Translations under genes and position numbers: made by a program
Source of the DNA: Sorghum bicolor
Lineage: Eukaryota > Streptophyta > Magnoliopsida > Poales > Poaceae
DNA: 64,000 nt
Assembly (NCBI RefSeq): GCF_000003195.3
Contig: NC_012878.2
Location: forward strand, 19,506,641 to 19,570,640
Direction: 5' to 3'
Shown: positions 22,841 to 34,295 of the stretch, piece by piece
Layout: every line of letters begins with the position of its first letter
Position numbering within the stretch: the first letter of the stretch is position 1
Notes under the pieces: generated by a model
The model's input: only the letters and a program-made list of their open reading frames with translations
Database searches by the model: none
What the model was told of the DNA's origin: nothing

Positions 22841-25205
22841 GTACCTATAATAAAACTTCTTCAAGAACGTCGTATCGGTAAATTAGACATTAAATTTGGG
22901 AAAGGATTTAGTTTTTCAATACCTATAACTCATATAGTAAAAGTTAAAGCAGAATCCCTTCCTGAATTAGATCCAATAGAAGAGGTTAAGTCATCCGAAT
23001 TCGATAATTTTAGTCAACCTGATTTAGAAGATGATACCTAGTTCTTCATCAAAAAAGAGGAAGAGGATCCTATTAATCCTAAACCCTTTGATGAATTACT
23101 AGAGCCACTTAACCCTCCTGTTGAGCTTAAACCACTACCTTCTGGACTTAAATATGTTTTTGTAAATAGTGGTAAAAAATATCCTGTGATTATAAGTGAT
23201 AAACTCTCAAATGAGGAGACCTATAAACTAATAACTGTTCTAGAAAAACAGTGTGCTACTTTGGTTATTCACTCCAAGACCTAAAAGGGATTAACCTTGT
23301 TCCTTGCACTCTTCGCATACCGACCAATCCAGAAATTACACCTTCGAGACAGCCTCAGCGTAGACTCTAGAATGCGATGAGAGAAGTAGTAAAGAAAGAT
23401 GTCTTAAAACTTATGCATGTAGGGATTATATATCCTATACCACATAGTGAGTGGGTAAGTCCTGTGCAAGTTGTAACTAAAAAGGGAGGAATGACAGTTG
23501 TCCAAAATGATAAAAATGAATTAATACCGCAAAGAACCGTCACTGGATGGCGAATGTGCATAGATTATAGAAAACTCAACAAGGCAATAAGGAAAGATCA
23601 TTTCCTCTTCCTTTAATTGATGAGATGCTAGAGCGTTTAGCCAATCATTCTTTCTTTTGTTTTCTTCATGGTTATTCAAGAAATCACCAAATCCCTATCC
23701 ATCCTGATGATCAAAGCAAGACCACATTTAGAAGTCCCTATGGAACTTATGCTTATCGTTGAATGTCTTTTGGATTATGTAATACATCCGATTCTTTCAA
23801 AAGATGCATTATGTCTATATTTTCTGATATGATATAAAAGATCATGGAAGTTTTTAAGGATGACATTTGAGTTAATGGAAAAACTTTTGATGATTGTTTA
23901 GAAAATTTAGATAAGGTTTTGCAAATATGTGAAGAAAAACACTTAGTCCGCAATTGGAAGAAATGTCATTTTATGGTTAGAGAGGGACTAGTGTTAGGAC
24001 ACTTAGTGTCAGAAAGAGGTATAGAGGTAGATAAAGCTAAACTTGAAGTAATCTAGCAACTACCTCCACCTATTAATATAAAAGGAATCTGAAGCTTTCT
24101 TGGTCATTGGGGTTTTTATCGTAGATTTATAAGAAATTTCTTAGAAATAGCTAGGCCAATGACTAGATTATTAGCTAAGGATGTAGCCTTTGAATTTGAT
24201 GACGAATGCTTAGAATCATTCAATATTCCTAAGGAAGCACTCACATCAGCACCAATCATTCAACCCCTGGTTGGTCTTTACCTTTTGAAATTACATGTGA
24301 TGCTAGTGATTATGCTGTAGGCACAGTCTTAGGACAGACAAAAGATAAAATGCATCATGCAATTGCTTATGCTAGCAGAACAATGACAGAAGCACAATTA
24401 AATTATGCAACCATTGAAAAAGAACTTTTAGCTGTTGTTTTTGCTATTGATAAATTTAGGTCTTACTTAGTTGGAGCTAAAATAATTGTTTATTCTGACC
24501 ATGCTGCTCTTAAAGATTTGCTCACTAAGAAAGATGCTAAACCATGATTAATAAGATGGATCTTATTACTTCAAGAGTATGATTTGGAAATTAAAGATAG
24601 AAAGGTGTAGAAAATCCTGTTGCTGATCATTTGTCTAGGATGTATTTAATGAACCTCAGAGTTACCTATTAATGACTCATTAAGAGATGACATGTTGTTT
24701 AAAGTGACCAAGATAGATCCTTAGTACGCGAATATTGTCAACTTTATGGTTGTAGGATACAAACCACGAGGAAAAAATAAGAGGAAGCTCATTTATGAAA
24801 GTCGTCTCCACATATGGGATCCAGCCTATCTCTTTTGGGTATGCTCAGATGGGTTGCTTAGAAGATGTGTACCAGTGGAGGAGGGCATGACGATCATTTA
24901 GAAATGTCATTCGTCACCATATGGACATTATTATGGGGTATTCCGTACTCATCCAAAAATTTTGCAGAGTGGTTTCTTCTGGCCAACCATGTACGAAGAC
25001 ACCAAAGATTTCATCGGAAGATGTGGGCCCTGTCACAGGCACGAAAATATCACTACTAGATATGCTATGCCACTCACCAACAATCTTCAGATAGAGCTCT
25101 TTCATGTTTGGGGAATTGATAACATGGGACCATTTGTGAAATCACGGAATTATGGGTACATTTTGGTGGTAGTTGACTATGTATCCAAGTGGGTAGAAGC
25201 CATAC
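22841..25205 (+). pseudogene. Element H: decayed Athila-like pol
   Basis: These are broken plus-strand frames in pol order. There is an N-terminal segment (PLPSGLKYVFVNSGKKYP, about 23130), reverse transcriptase (WVSPVQVVTKKGG and WRMCIDYRKLNKA, about 23450-23600, with FGLCNTSDSF near 23770), RNase H (ITCDASDYAVG about 24290, EKELLAVVFAIDKF about 24417) and integrase (FFWPTMYEDTKDFIGRCGPC, about 24975, then VDYVSKWVEAI). It is cut at 25205 by element I. The reverse transcriptase active site is disrupted. The style is that of the Athila lineage. Both ends are lost, and it is the oldest layer in the window. Confidence 0.88.
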
Positions 25206-26770
25206 TGTTGACATTTACTACTGTCATCACTAAAAATAGAGGTAAACCCTACTCCTAGTAACAACACCAAAAATGGACGGTATTTAATTAACTTGTTAAA
25301 TCGGAACTAACCACTTAGACATTCCTAAGCACAAAGTAGGTTGTCATCCCTAATTATATTGCCAGTAATTTAATATAGATTGACATGTTCTACTATAAAG
25401 ACAAAGAATAACAATTATGAATATGATTATAAACTAAATGGATTCTACAAGCAGACAGATAGCTATACCGTTGTAACATTTTACCTAGGGAAGTATCGAG
25501 GTTGTCGATTTATATTTATACCACTGGGAAGGCTAAGTGTTAAACTACATTCTATTATATTGATAAGAAACTATATATGATGAATAAACGATATTACCCA
25601 AGTCCTATAATCTACTCATAACATGCAGAGGTCACAAGATAAATATAGATAAATAATAATGGTAGCATAATCATCAAGTGTCATAATTAAGGATAATCAT
25701 CAGAGCATCTATTAGTCATAATCATAGCTAGCCAATGGATAAAAGGTAATTCTAAGGTAATTCTATAACTACGCCAATGAATAACTCTAATTAGTGCAAT
25801 TACATCTAGAAATCATCGTTAAGTCAACCCTATATCATAATTACATGTAATGAGCCATCAACAAATGAGGGTTTTAAGATGCAACCGTCACCTCCTTTGC
25901 GACCGCCCCCATGCTAGCCCTACATATGGGGGTGGACTATACAGGAACCAACACAGCTGTCACCTACGCGGACTACCACACGACCCGGCACATCCGGGGG
26001 GTACTCGTAGACGAACAAGATATCTAGGCACCACGTCTATATATTGTCTATCATCTACCCAACAATCGATTAGGTAAACGCTATATGAGGAATTACATGA
26101 ATTCAATAAGATCAAACCAACTATCCTAGACATATAATCAAAGTAGACAATGACTAATGTAATTAAGAACATATGAATATATTAAGAATAAAGTCTCCTT
26201 AATATACAATTGAATACTATAAAGTAAGAACTTGATCTATTACTGAACTATTGCGCTCCGGACCGACGCGAGGGGCTCTAGATCCCGATGAAGAACAAGA
26301 TATCCTCTACTTCTAATCTAACTAACTATAACTATGAACTAGAAGGCTCTTGATGAACTTGAAGGCGCTTGATGCTTGATGGCTCGAGGCCTTGATGAAT
26401 AATGAAGTGGTTGATGTCTCTAGGGGGGTCTACCCACGTATTTATAGCCGGTGGAATTCGCATGCACCGTAAGATCAAACCGACTTAACCAAGGGCCGAG
26501 ATTACTCCTCAAAGGCTATGGAGGAAGCTTCTAGAAGGCGGGAGGAAACCCTAGTAGCAGGGTGCCAGCCGGCCCCACCTGGCGGCTGCTGGCTCCCCCC
26601 TCGCGTCGGGTGTCTTCTAGATTGTTCTTGAATCCTCTCGTGTCTTTTTTAGAGTGTTCTAGAGTGTTCTATGACTTGTGGACCTTCAGGTGCCCACATA
26701 TTTTTGGTATTTTTATAACTATATAGATTCGATAATTGCTTAGGTATAATTACCTGATAACTAGGGGATG
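25206..26770 (-). repeat. 3' LTR of element I
   Basis: On the minus strand it has a TATA-like TATAAATA (26439-26446) and a segment (about 25930-26000) shared with the A LTR around 28930-28990. It ends with CAACA at 25206. The outer start is uncertain by some tens of bases: the G-rich tract ends near 26771, but I cannot see a clean TG start there. Confidence 0.75.
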
Positions 26771-27339
26771 CTCCTCTCCCAAGCTAGATGTTTGCAATAA
26801 TTGGTGTAGATGTCCTTCAGAGTGAGCTAACCAGTGGTGAACCTAGTGGGTGCCACTGATGGACTCTCTCCTTGCTATGATGTTATTCCTGCATAATAAT
26901 ACTCAAACAAGAAAACCAAAACTTGGGGCTTGTATTTAATAATGGGTTAGCGGTCAGCCAATGAGCAATTGACTATTCTTATGAGCTAATCTTAATGTTG
27001 TGTGATTTAAACAGGATTTCATATTCTATTCTTTTTGAATTTTTCTATTTATGATGTAGAAATTAAATATGAATGCTATTTAATTAAAAAAAATATGCCA
27101 CCATAGTAAATATCCCTAAGGAGTTACCATAAGTTTATTCACATGCGGCTTTAGTATTTATGATGCAGTAATTAAAGCAATAAATGTTTTTGTTTTTTTT
27201 TGTATTAATATGCCAACAGAAATAAATATGCTACTAAGTGTATTAAAGCGAAATTACTAATGCATGCTAATTTAACTAGATAACTACCATTGTGACCATG
27301 TGGCTAGGGTATGGAATTTAAAGTCTACCGACAGGACTT
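26771..27339 (-). other. Polypurine tract and non-coding 3' interior of I
   Basis: On the minus strand GCTTGGGAGAGGAG (26771-26784) resembles the tract of A (CTTGGGGGAG). The rest is AT-rich without a frame. Confidence 0.55.
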
Positions 27340-28105
27340 AGATAGCGAAGAGGACTTACTCAGTGGGTTCATTGTCTGAGGTATCCTAAGTCAACTCACT
27401 GTCTTGTGGTGATGCGGTACGTGCGTCTTCCTCCCATCTTGCTTCTGTCTCTTTTGCTTCTTCCTGCTCTAGTTACAACTCTTCATCTCTGTTCTCCTTT
27501 CCCCAGGCTTCTAATCAGGCTAAGATCTCCTCTTTCTCTTTCTTGGTGATTTGGTCCATCCTTTCAGCTTCTTCGACCCACTCACTCCATCGGGGTGCTT
27601 GCGTGTTCTCTTCTTCCTCCATGAAGTGGTCTTCATATTTCACAATCTCTCCAGGAAAGTCTTCCCATCCACTGTGAGGCTAGGTAGCCTGACGGCAGCC
27701 TTGGCGTCTTCTCCTGTTGCGTTGCTTCCTGATCTGCTCATGGTTAACTATTGTTCTAAATTGGCAACGTACCTTTCCAGTGGGTAGGTTGAAGTGGATA
27801 TGCCCTGATCTGATGTAGATGTTGGCTTTGGCTATGTAGAGGAACGGTCTTCCCAAGAGGATTGGGGTCTCATCATCTCCCTACATGTCAAGAACTAGAA
27901 AATCTGCAGGTATATATTGTTCTTGAATCCTTACCATGACATCCTTCACCACTCCTACCGGGAACCTTAATGATTGATCCACCATCTGCAACTGAATATG
28001 TGTTGGGTAAAAAGGTAAATCAAATAATTCATCATATACCTATTTTGACATTATGTTGCAGCCTGATCCAGTGTCGTAGACAGTGTGGGGAAAGGTGGTG
28101 TTGTT
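27340..28105 (-). pseudogene. gag-protease C-terminal region of I (partial)
   Basis: The minus-strand translation gives a retropepsin site (VYDTGSGCNIMSK, about 28040-28080), then YPTHIQLQMVDQSL, then an ILLGRPF segment and a charged tail with runs such as KQRNRRRR. This is the usual end of Athila ORF1. The same succession occurs in B at 61356-62045. The 5' side is cut by the LTR of A and there is at least one stop in the tail. Confidence 0.82.
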
Positions 28106-29434
28106 TGTTGACGGTTCTTAAGTATCAAATTTATTCATCAAATAAATAAAGAAAAGGATCCAAATGCAACCAACACCCAGACTTAGGGTTTTATCTGACA
28201 GAATTCCATGAGTTTTGGTGTTTGTCTATTTTCGCAGGGGGTTATTAGGAAATATGGAGTAAAGGTCCACACGTCGGGTTTACATATAGATAATAATGTG
28301 TGCGGCAATTTTCTATCATCTAGAAGACTCCAGAAGCCACGGGAACGAACGGGAAGCCGAGCGGGCCCGGGGACAGGGCGCCCGCCCTCCCCCCTTGGGC
28401 GCCCGCCCTGGCTTAGCAGCCAATCAGGCTCCGCCTCGAGGATTATGCTCCACCTCCTTTGAGGATCAAGGAAAACCGTGCGATTAAGGTCGGTTTGATC
28501 CGACGGCCCACATTCATTTGGAAGGGCTATATAAGCAGGACCACTGGCCCCTGGAGGAGACACCTCTTCATCCCTATTCATTATTCATAGACAGAGCAAA
28601 AGCTAGGGTTTGGAGATGAGAGCTCTCCACTCTTCTTTAAACTAGAGTAGATCTAGGTAGTAGCGAGATGGAGAGCAAGGGAGGATTGGAGGAGAGGCCG
28701 GCCTGTCGGTTCTTCATCCGGTTGTACTTCGCCATGATCAAGCTCTAATCAAGCTTGCTCATGGGATGACTCTGGTAATCAACTTCTATTTCATTATGCA
28801 GTTACTATCCATGTATGATCTGGTTCGCAACTCTTTTGAGTACTTTAATCTATAGGACCCTATAGGTTAGAGTTGTAGTATAGGTGTAAGCGTGGTGCTT
28901 AGTCCTAGATTACTTGTGGATATCCCCTGTCTAGCCGGATCGTGTGGTAGGCCACGTAGGTGACAGCTACGTTGGTCCTCTGTAGTCCACCTCCCGTTAG
29001 GAGGACTGGGAGGGTTTATCGGCCTATGGATAAGCATCCTTTGTGGTGTATTCTTATCACATGGTTCGTCCCAGACATAGACATACCCCTTTGAAGTAGA
29101 GAAACCCTAGTTATCCTCTCTATTCTCCTATTATCGCCCATATATTAGATTGCTCTACTCTATATTCCACCATTATCATTTTATCTTTAATATTGTTCTT
29201 ATTCAATTCTACTATCTTTCCTATTTACACCTATCTATCTATCTTGGTTAAGTTAGAGTGTAGTTGGTTCTCTCGTTTACCTATGGATATGATAAAACCT
29301 TTAACTAGATAAAAGCTACAACGGTATCCGTGTGCTTGTGGATTTATCTGTGTGCGTATAAATACCATAGTACACTCTAGTGCCATGCTGGGGATGACAA
29401 CCTAGTATTCAAGTGGTGTTAGCAAGTGTCAACA
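28106..29434 (+). repeat. 5' LTR of element A
   Basis: It starts TGTTGACGGTTCTTAAG and ends AAGTGTCAACA, seven bases before the primer site. TATATAA lies at 28528-28534. The first 695 bp align with the right LTR (47070-47760). The 1.3-kb length fits the Athila group. Confidence 0.88.
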
Positions 29435-29441
29435 AGCTTTT

Positions 29442-29458
29442 TGGCGCCGTTGCAAGGG
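29442..29458 (+). other. Primer-binding site of A (tRNA-Asp type)
   Basis: TGGCGCCGTTGCAAGGG matches TGGCGCCGTTGCCGGGG, the complement of the plant tRNA-Asp 3' end, except for two bases. This primer is typical of Athila elements. Confidence 0.85.
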
Positions 29459-29592
29459 AAACGGTTGCTGAGTTGACTACGAACTAGCTTAATCATTTTC
29501 TAAAAATAATATATATATATATATATTTCCTTTATCTTTTGCATTATCTCTGCTATTCTTTCTCTTATCTAATCCTTGATCTCTGGTCTATC

Positions 29593-29912
29593 ATGAATTC
29601 AAACATGTCTATCTATGAATTTCATAGACCTACGGGCACACATCTTGAACCACCAAAATCTTCAAAGCCTATCATGACATCTAGTTTTGAGATAAGCCCG
29701 GAATACATAGAATTTCTTCAAAAACAACCTTTCTCAGGAGAAGGTGAGGAAAACCCATACACACACCTAAGAAGGTTTTATCGAGTCTGTGATCTCCTTC
29801 GCATTGAAGGCATGTCCGATGAGACCCTTAAATGGAAGCTCTTTCCGTTCTCTTTAACGGGAAAAGCTAGACATGGGTATAAACTCAACATAGGAAGTTC
29901 TCATGGAGATTG
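29593..29912 (+). pseudogene. gag of A, first part
   Basis: This is the start of an Athila-type Gag. Recognisable stretches include YTHLRRFYRVCDLLRIEGMS and LKWKLFPFSLTGKARHGYKL, the latter at the conserved capsid position usually written with W before YKL. The ATG at 29593 was chosen because it lies after the primer site and before the capsid core; an upstream in-frame start at 29539 is also possible. Element G interrupts the frame at 29912, and the frame resumes at 42274. The 5-bp duplication GATTG belongs to codons for Gly-Asp-Trp. Confidence 0.85.
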
Positions 29913-30601
29913 TGTTGACACCATTTTTGGGCACGTGTCGAGGATGGCAGGACAGGGTGGCAGTACGATGCGGGTTGCTGGTAAGGATGGTTGCCGATGA
30001 GGGAAAGGTTGAATGTGACTAAGTCCTCAGACAGTAATATAGTGCCGATGACCAAGTAAAAGGGTCTGCCGATGACTATGGCGAGGGGATTGCCGATGAC
30101 GCGAAGGAGGAGTCCGGAAGCTGCCAGTTGTCATGTGGAGGAGTTTCGGTTTGTCACGAAGGATGGTTTTATTATTTCCTTATGTTATTCGTATCGTTTT
30201 GTATACGGGTTCCGTGTAATTTGGAATTCGAATTCTAATCGTGTCTGGTCGCAGCTCTTTGAGCAGGGTATAAATATAAGCCCTAAGACCTTGTAATCAG
30301 GACATCTATCAATCAATCAAACACACGTTTTTACTCATATTCTAGCATTTACTTTTCGACGACTTCGTCATACGTTTTCTTTTTGTTACGAGTTCTTAGG
30401 AATTCGTCGACTCAAGCTCGGCGTATCCTTAAGTTCCGCGTGAGTACCTCTTAGCCGTGACATCCGGGCGCATCGCTGTTGTCAGGACTAAAGTATTCGA
30501 GTTATCACCTTTGCCGATAGTAAGGTCAAATCGGCTGGCACGCCTTAACGTTTGAATCGGGTATTAGCCCTTTGTGTTTGCAGATCAGTTTTGCATCAAC
30601 A
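29913..30601 (+). repeat. 5' LTR of G
   Basis: It starts TGTTGACACCATTTTTGG and ends TTTTGCATCAACA. GCCGAT occurs five times and ATCGGC once in 689 bp. Confidence 0.95.
30269..30276 (+). promoter_or_regulatory. TATA box of the G LTR
   Basis: TATAAATA lies in GGGTATAAATATAAG. Genomic RNA would start roughly 30 bp downstream, near 30300. The same box occurs at 41936-41943 in the right LTR. Confidence 0.7.
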
Positions 30602-30608
30602 CATCTTT

Positions 30609-30627
30609 TGGCACGCCTGGTGGGACC
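30609..30627 (+). other. Primer-binding site of G
   Basis: TGGCACGCCTGGTGGGACC lies seven bases after the LTR. The initial TGG fits a tRNA CCA end. I do not assign the tRNA. Confidence 0.82.
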
Positions 30628-30647
30628 GATTCAAGATCAAGATCAGC

Positions 30648-33600
30648 ATGTCGATCTCTGACCTCGATCAAGACAACGTCATCCCCGTGACGGAAGCTAA
30701 CCTTAAGGATGAGCAGAAGCAAGCTATTGCCCAAGCCATGGAAGAGTTCAAGCAGCAGTGCCTGAAGTCTTTCAGCATAAACAGAAGCGGCGAAGTAGTC
30801 CAGAAAGATGCACTGCCGGCACCACGGCAGGTCACCTTCGACGCTAATCCTGGCAAGCTTCAAGACATGGTTGACAATGCCATCAATCGAGCGCTGATCA
30901 ACCAAGCTGGTGTACTGTCTAACACGGTGTTCAACGCCGTGGCAAGAACTTTCAAGGAAGGACAAATCCCGCCGGATTATGTGGGCCCTTCCCATCATCA
31001 ACCCACGGCACCAGAGGTCACGGCTCCATCGGCTGCCTTGACGAGTGCAAGTGCACAGTCTGCCGTTCCTCCAAGTACATTGGGGACTACCGGTGCACTA
31101 TCTATGCCAATGGCAACCAACCCCCAAATTTCAGTTGGGCAGCATAAACTGACGACAGATATGTTGGCATCGGCAATGTCAGGGTTAAATCTTCCCCCCA
31201 ACTGGTGGGGTTATGGTATGCCTCCAGAGTTGACGCCGGGAACATCACAGACAACTGACATGAGGGGCAAAACTCCTATGACGTCGGTACCTTCCAATGT
31301 GCCGGTGAACCAGAGTCCTCGGTATACCACAACTACTACTGCAAGGCCTCACACTGGAAATCCTCAAGATTCAATGTTCCAGATGCCCAACGCATCGGCA
31401 GAGTCAATGCTGATGCAACAGAGGCCTATGGCCCAGTCGGGGTATGTCAATTCAACGACGATACCCAATTACCAGTCATCGGCAGCACCTATGCCGATGA
31501 ACGCTAATAATGGATGGCTTGGACAGCAAGCCTTTCCACAGTCGCCCCAGCAGGGTTATCAGACTACGGGGTTCCAGCAAGGGCAGGTTTATCCCGGGTT
31601 CCAAGGTCAGGGAATGTCCAACCAGCCAATAAATTTTGGACAACAACTCGGAGGACAACCAGTCGGTGGACAGCAGTTTGGTAGTCCGCAGATTGGAGGA
31701 CAGGTGACCAATACGATGTTCCATACAGGTCAGGTCCCAAATAGACACGTGGAGGTTCGCCACCAAGTGCCGGATCCGCAGCTGCCTCATCGGCAAGATG
31801 CCGATGCTTATTGGGCCGATAAGATTGCTGAAGTAATGAAGGAACAATTCGGGATAAAACCCAAAGTCAACACTTATTCTTACCGGACACCGTATCCTCC
31901 AGCGTATGATTTGATCCCGCTTCCACATCGGTACAAGGTACCAGATTTTACAAAGTTTTCCGGACAGGACGACACGTCAACCATGGAGCATGTCAACAGG
32001 TTCATTATTCAATGTGGAGAAGCTGGTAACAGGGACGAATTAAGGGTTCGTCTATTTTCATCATCATTGTCTGGATCGGCCTTTACTTGGTTCATATCAT
32101 TGCCTCCCAATTCAGTAATTACTTGGGCCGATCTAGAGAAGCAATTCCACAGATACTTCTTCTCGGGGGTTCATGAGAAGAAGATCACCGACTTGGTCAA
32201 GTTGAGGCAACGTAATGATGAGTCGGTTGAGGGATTTGTGCAGAGGATACGAGAGGTCAAAAATAAATGCTATAGCCTGGTTCTGGATGATCGGCAGCTA
32301 GCCGATTTGGCTTTCCAGGGTTTGTTGCCACACATCAGGGATAAGTATGCCTCTCAGGAGTTTGAAAGTTTAAGTCACTTGGTGCAGAGGATATCCGATC
32401 AAGACATCAAGCCTTTCGAGCCTAAGAGGGCATGGAATAAGAAAGTCTCATTCGTTGATGAAGCAACAAGCTCAGATTCCGATGAAGAACCAGTAATCGG
32501 TTTGGCAGAGTGGGTAAAAAACAAGAAGCCGATGTCTTGTCCTTTTGGGCAAAAAGAACCAGAGAAGTTTGCATTTGACACCGCCAAGGCCGATAGGATA
32601 TTTGACTTTCTACTTCAGGAAGGTCAAGTCAAACTGTCACCTAACCATGTGATCCCGTCGGCAGAAGAGTTGAAGAGGATGAGGTATTGCAAGTGGCATA
32701 ATGCAACTTCACATGATACCAATGAGTGTAAAGTATTCAGACAACAGCTGCAATCGGCCATAGAGTCAGGGAGAATCAAGTTTGATAGTTCCAAAGCCCA
32801 GAAGCCGATGAAGATAGACCAACATCCTTTCCCGACGAACATGTTGGATGCTAAGGGGAAAGCTAAGGTCTTAACGTCGGAGACAGCTGAGAAGAGTGCA
32901 TCGGTGGATCCTCAGCATCAAGTCACTACCGCCGATGCAAGAAGTAAGGGCTTGGTCCAGGAAGGAGCCAGCTCAGGAAGACTTCCTCGGTCTGGTATTG
33001 TCATAACTCATAGAAGGCCTCGAGAGAGATGGCAACAACGAGAAGATCGATATCGGCGCCAGCAGGAAGATTATCAACGGGAAGAAGAAAGACGCCGACA
33101 GGAGTGGAATCGGCACAGGGATCATTGGAATTGCCCATTCTTCATCCATTGTTGGGAGGAAAATATCAAGCTTCCTACTGTCAGAGACTGCCCTGAGTGC
33201 AACGGTTATGATCGGTACGACAGGAACGATCGGCGTTATCATGATGATGAGCGACGATTTAATGGGCCGATCAGAGGAAGGGCGTCAGTTCATGATCGGC
33301 TGGGGGGCAGGCTTAACGTTCACGATCGGCTCGGTGACCGTGTCCAGTATTTTCCCAGGAACCAAGAGGAGCTTGAAAGAATGGCTGATGCGCGGGTTCC
33401 CGATGAGTTCATATTGTGCAGAGATGCTAACACGCATCGTATGGAGTCAAGGGAGAACCGATGCCCGGCAGTAAGGCAAAGGCCGCTTCCTCCATGGTGC
33501 CCTCAAGGATTAACCAAGACACAGAAAAGGAGGTTGCAACGAGAAAGGCAAGAGGAGTTAAATAAAGGAGAGAGTTCTGAGAGTCGGCAGCCGGCAGACA

Positions 33601-34295
33601 CTAAGAAGGAAGGTCCATCGGCAGGTGTCAACATGGTATTCATGTTGCCGATGGAGTTTCTTGCACCAGCCAGTGACGATGAGTTGGGATTTTCTGATCA
33701 GATAGCTCAGTTGGCTCTGGATCCGATGACGGCTATCTTTGAGAAACCTGCCGATAACGAGAGGCAGCATCTTAAAGCTTTGTTCCTCAAAGGAAGGGTT
33801 GATGGGCAGCCAATAACTAAGATCCTAGTTGATGGTGGAGCTGCTATTAATATTATGCCATATGCAGTATATCGGAAGCTTGGGAAAGGGGACCAAGATT
33901 TGACCAAGACCGATATGATGCTCAAAGACTTTGAGGGAAACGTGTCTCCGGTCAAGGGGGCGATATGTGCAGAGTTGACCATCGGCAGCAAAACCTTGCC
34001 GACAACCTTTTTCGTGATCAGCGGGAAAGGTGCCTACAATTTATTATTGGGGAGAGATTGGATTCATGCCAATTGTTGTGTCCCATCTACAATGCATCAG
34101 TGCTTGGTTCAGTGGGTAGGTGACAAGATTGAGATCGTCCCAGGGGATTCTTCTTATGTTATCGCATCGGCAGAAGCAGATACTTATGAAAAGACTAGGT
34201 GCATTTCAGGAGAAGTTTGGGAGAAAGATTTTCTCAAAGTTGCCGATTATGAGATTCCACCGATCCAAGCAGTCGGTTCTGACGACGGTTTTTAA
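30648..34295 (+). CDS. Gag-protease polyprotein of G (ORF1)
   Basis: A 1,215-residue protein that would form the virus-like particle and supply the protease. The start MSISDLDQDNVIP is chosen because it is the first in-frame ATG after the primer site; the open frame extends upstream into the LTR. A long Gln/Pro/Gly-rich region (about residues 90-400) is followed by the gag core (RYKVPDFTKFSGQDDTST near 430 to about 570), a CKWHNATSHDTNECKVF zinc-binding-like segment, an Arg/Glu-rich region, and a retropepsin with ILVDGGAAINIMP, catalytic Asp near residue 1061. It ends GSDDGF and overlaps pol in the sequence TAATG. E has the same order in decayed form. Confidence 0.93.
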   Translation: MSISDLDQDNVIPVTEANLKDEQKQAIAQAMEEFKQQCLKSFSINRSGEVVQKDALPAPRQVTFDANPGKLQDMVDNAINRALINQAGVLSNTVFNAVARTFKEGQIPPDYVGPSHHQPTAPEVTAPSAALTSASAQSAVPPSTLGTTGALSMPMATNPQISVGQHKLTTDMLASAMSGLNLPPNWWGYGMPPELTPGTSQTTDMRGKTPMTSVPSNVPVNQSPRYTTTTTARPHTGNPQDSMFQMPNASAESMLMQQRPMAQSGYVNSTTIPNYQSSAAPMPMNANNGWLGQQAFPQSPQQGYQTTGFQQGQVYPGFQGQGMSNQPINFGQQLGGQPVGGQQFGSPQIGGQVTNTMFHTGQVPNRHVEVRHQVPDPQLPHRQDADAYWADKIAEVMKEQFGIKPKVNTYSYRTPYPPAYDLIPLPHRYKVPDFTKFSGQDDTSTMEHVNRFIIQCGEAGNRDELRVRLFSSSLSGSAFTWFISLPPNSVITWADLEKQFHRYFFSGVHEKKITDLVKLRQRNDESVEGFVQRIREVKNKCYSLVLDDRQLADLAFQGLLPHIRDKYASQEFESLSHLVQRISDQDIKPFEPKRAWNKKVSFVDEATSSDSDEEPVIGLAEWVKNKKPMSCPFGQKEPEKFAFDTAKADRIFDFLLQEGQVKLSPNHVIPSAEELKRMRYCKWHNATSHDTNECKVFRQQLQSAIESGRIKFDSSKAQKPMKIDQHPFPTNMLDAKGKAKVLTSETAEKSASVDPQHQVTTADARSKGLVQEGASSGRLPRSGIVITHRRPRERWQQREDRYRRQQEDYQREEERRRQEWNRHRDHWNCPFFIHCWEENIKLPTVRDCPECNGYDRYDRNDRRYHDDERRFNGPIRGRASVHDRLGGRLNVHDRLGDRVQYFPRNQEELERMADARVPDEFILCRDANTHRMESRENRCPAVRQRPLPPWCPQGLTKTQKRRLQRERQEELNKGESSESRQPADTKKEGPSAGVNMVFMLPMEFLAPASDDELGFSDQIAQLALDPMTAIFEKPADNERQHLKALFLKGRVDGQPITKILVDGGAAINIMPYAVYRKLGKGDQDLTKTDMMLKDFEGNVSPVKGAICAELTIGSKTLPTTFFVISGKGAYNLLLGRDWIHANCCVPSTMHQCLVQWVGDKIEIVPGDSSYVIASAEADTYEKTRCISGEVWEKDFLKVADYEIPPIQAVGSDDGF

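Larger units (their letters stand above)
25206..28105 (-). mobile_element. Element I: partial minus-strand Athila-like retrotransposon
   Basis: On the minus strand, a protease region (28105 to about 27340) is followed by non-coding sequence, a G-rich tract and a 3' LTR ending at 25206 in GTAAATGTCAACA. The LTR matches A's LTR in places. I is inserted in the integrase of H right after the WVEAI codons. A is inserted in its protease at 28105/28106, so the 5' part lies beyond the window. Confidence 0.82.

Noticed and set aside
29442..29458. tRNA gene suggested by tRNA-like sequence
   Set aside because: Only the 17-18 bases complementary to a tRNA 3' end are present, directly after an LTR; it is a primer-binding site.
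29508..29528. Short AT dinucleotide run in A
   Set aside because: An ordinary microsatellite in an AT-rich leader.
29539..30000. 153-codon frame from the A gag into the LTR of G
   Set aside because: The part after 29912 is G LTR sequence read by chance; the real gag frame continues at 42274.
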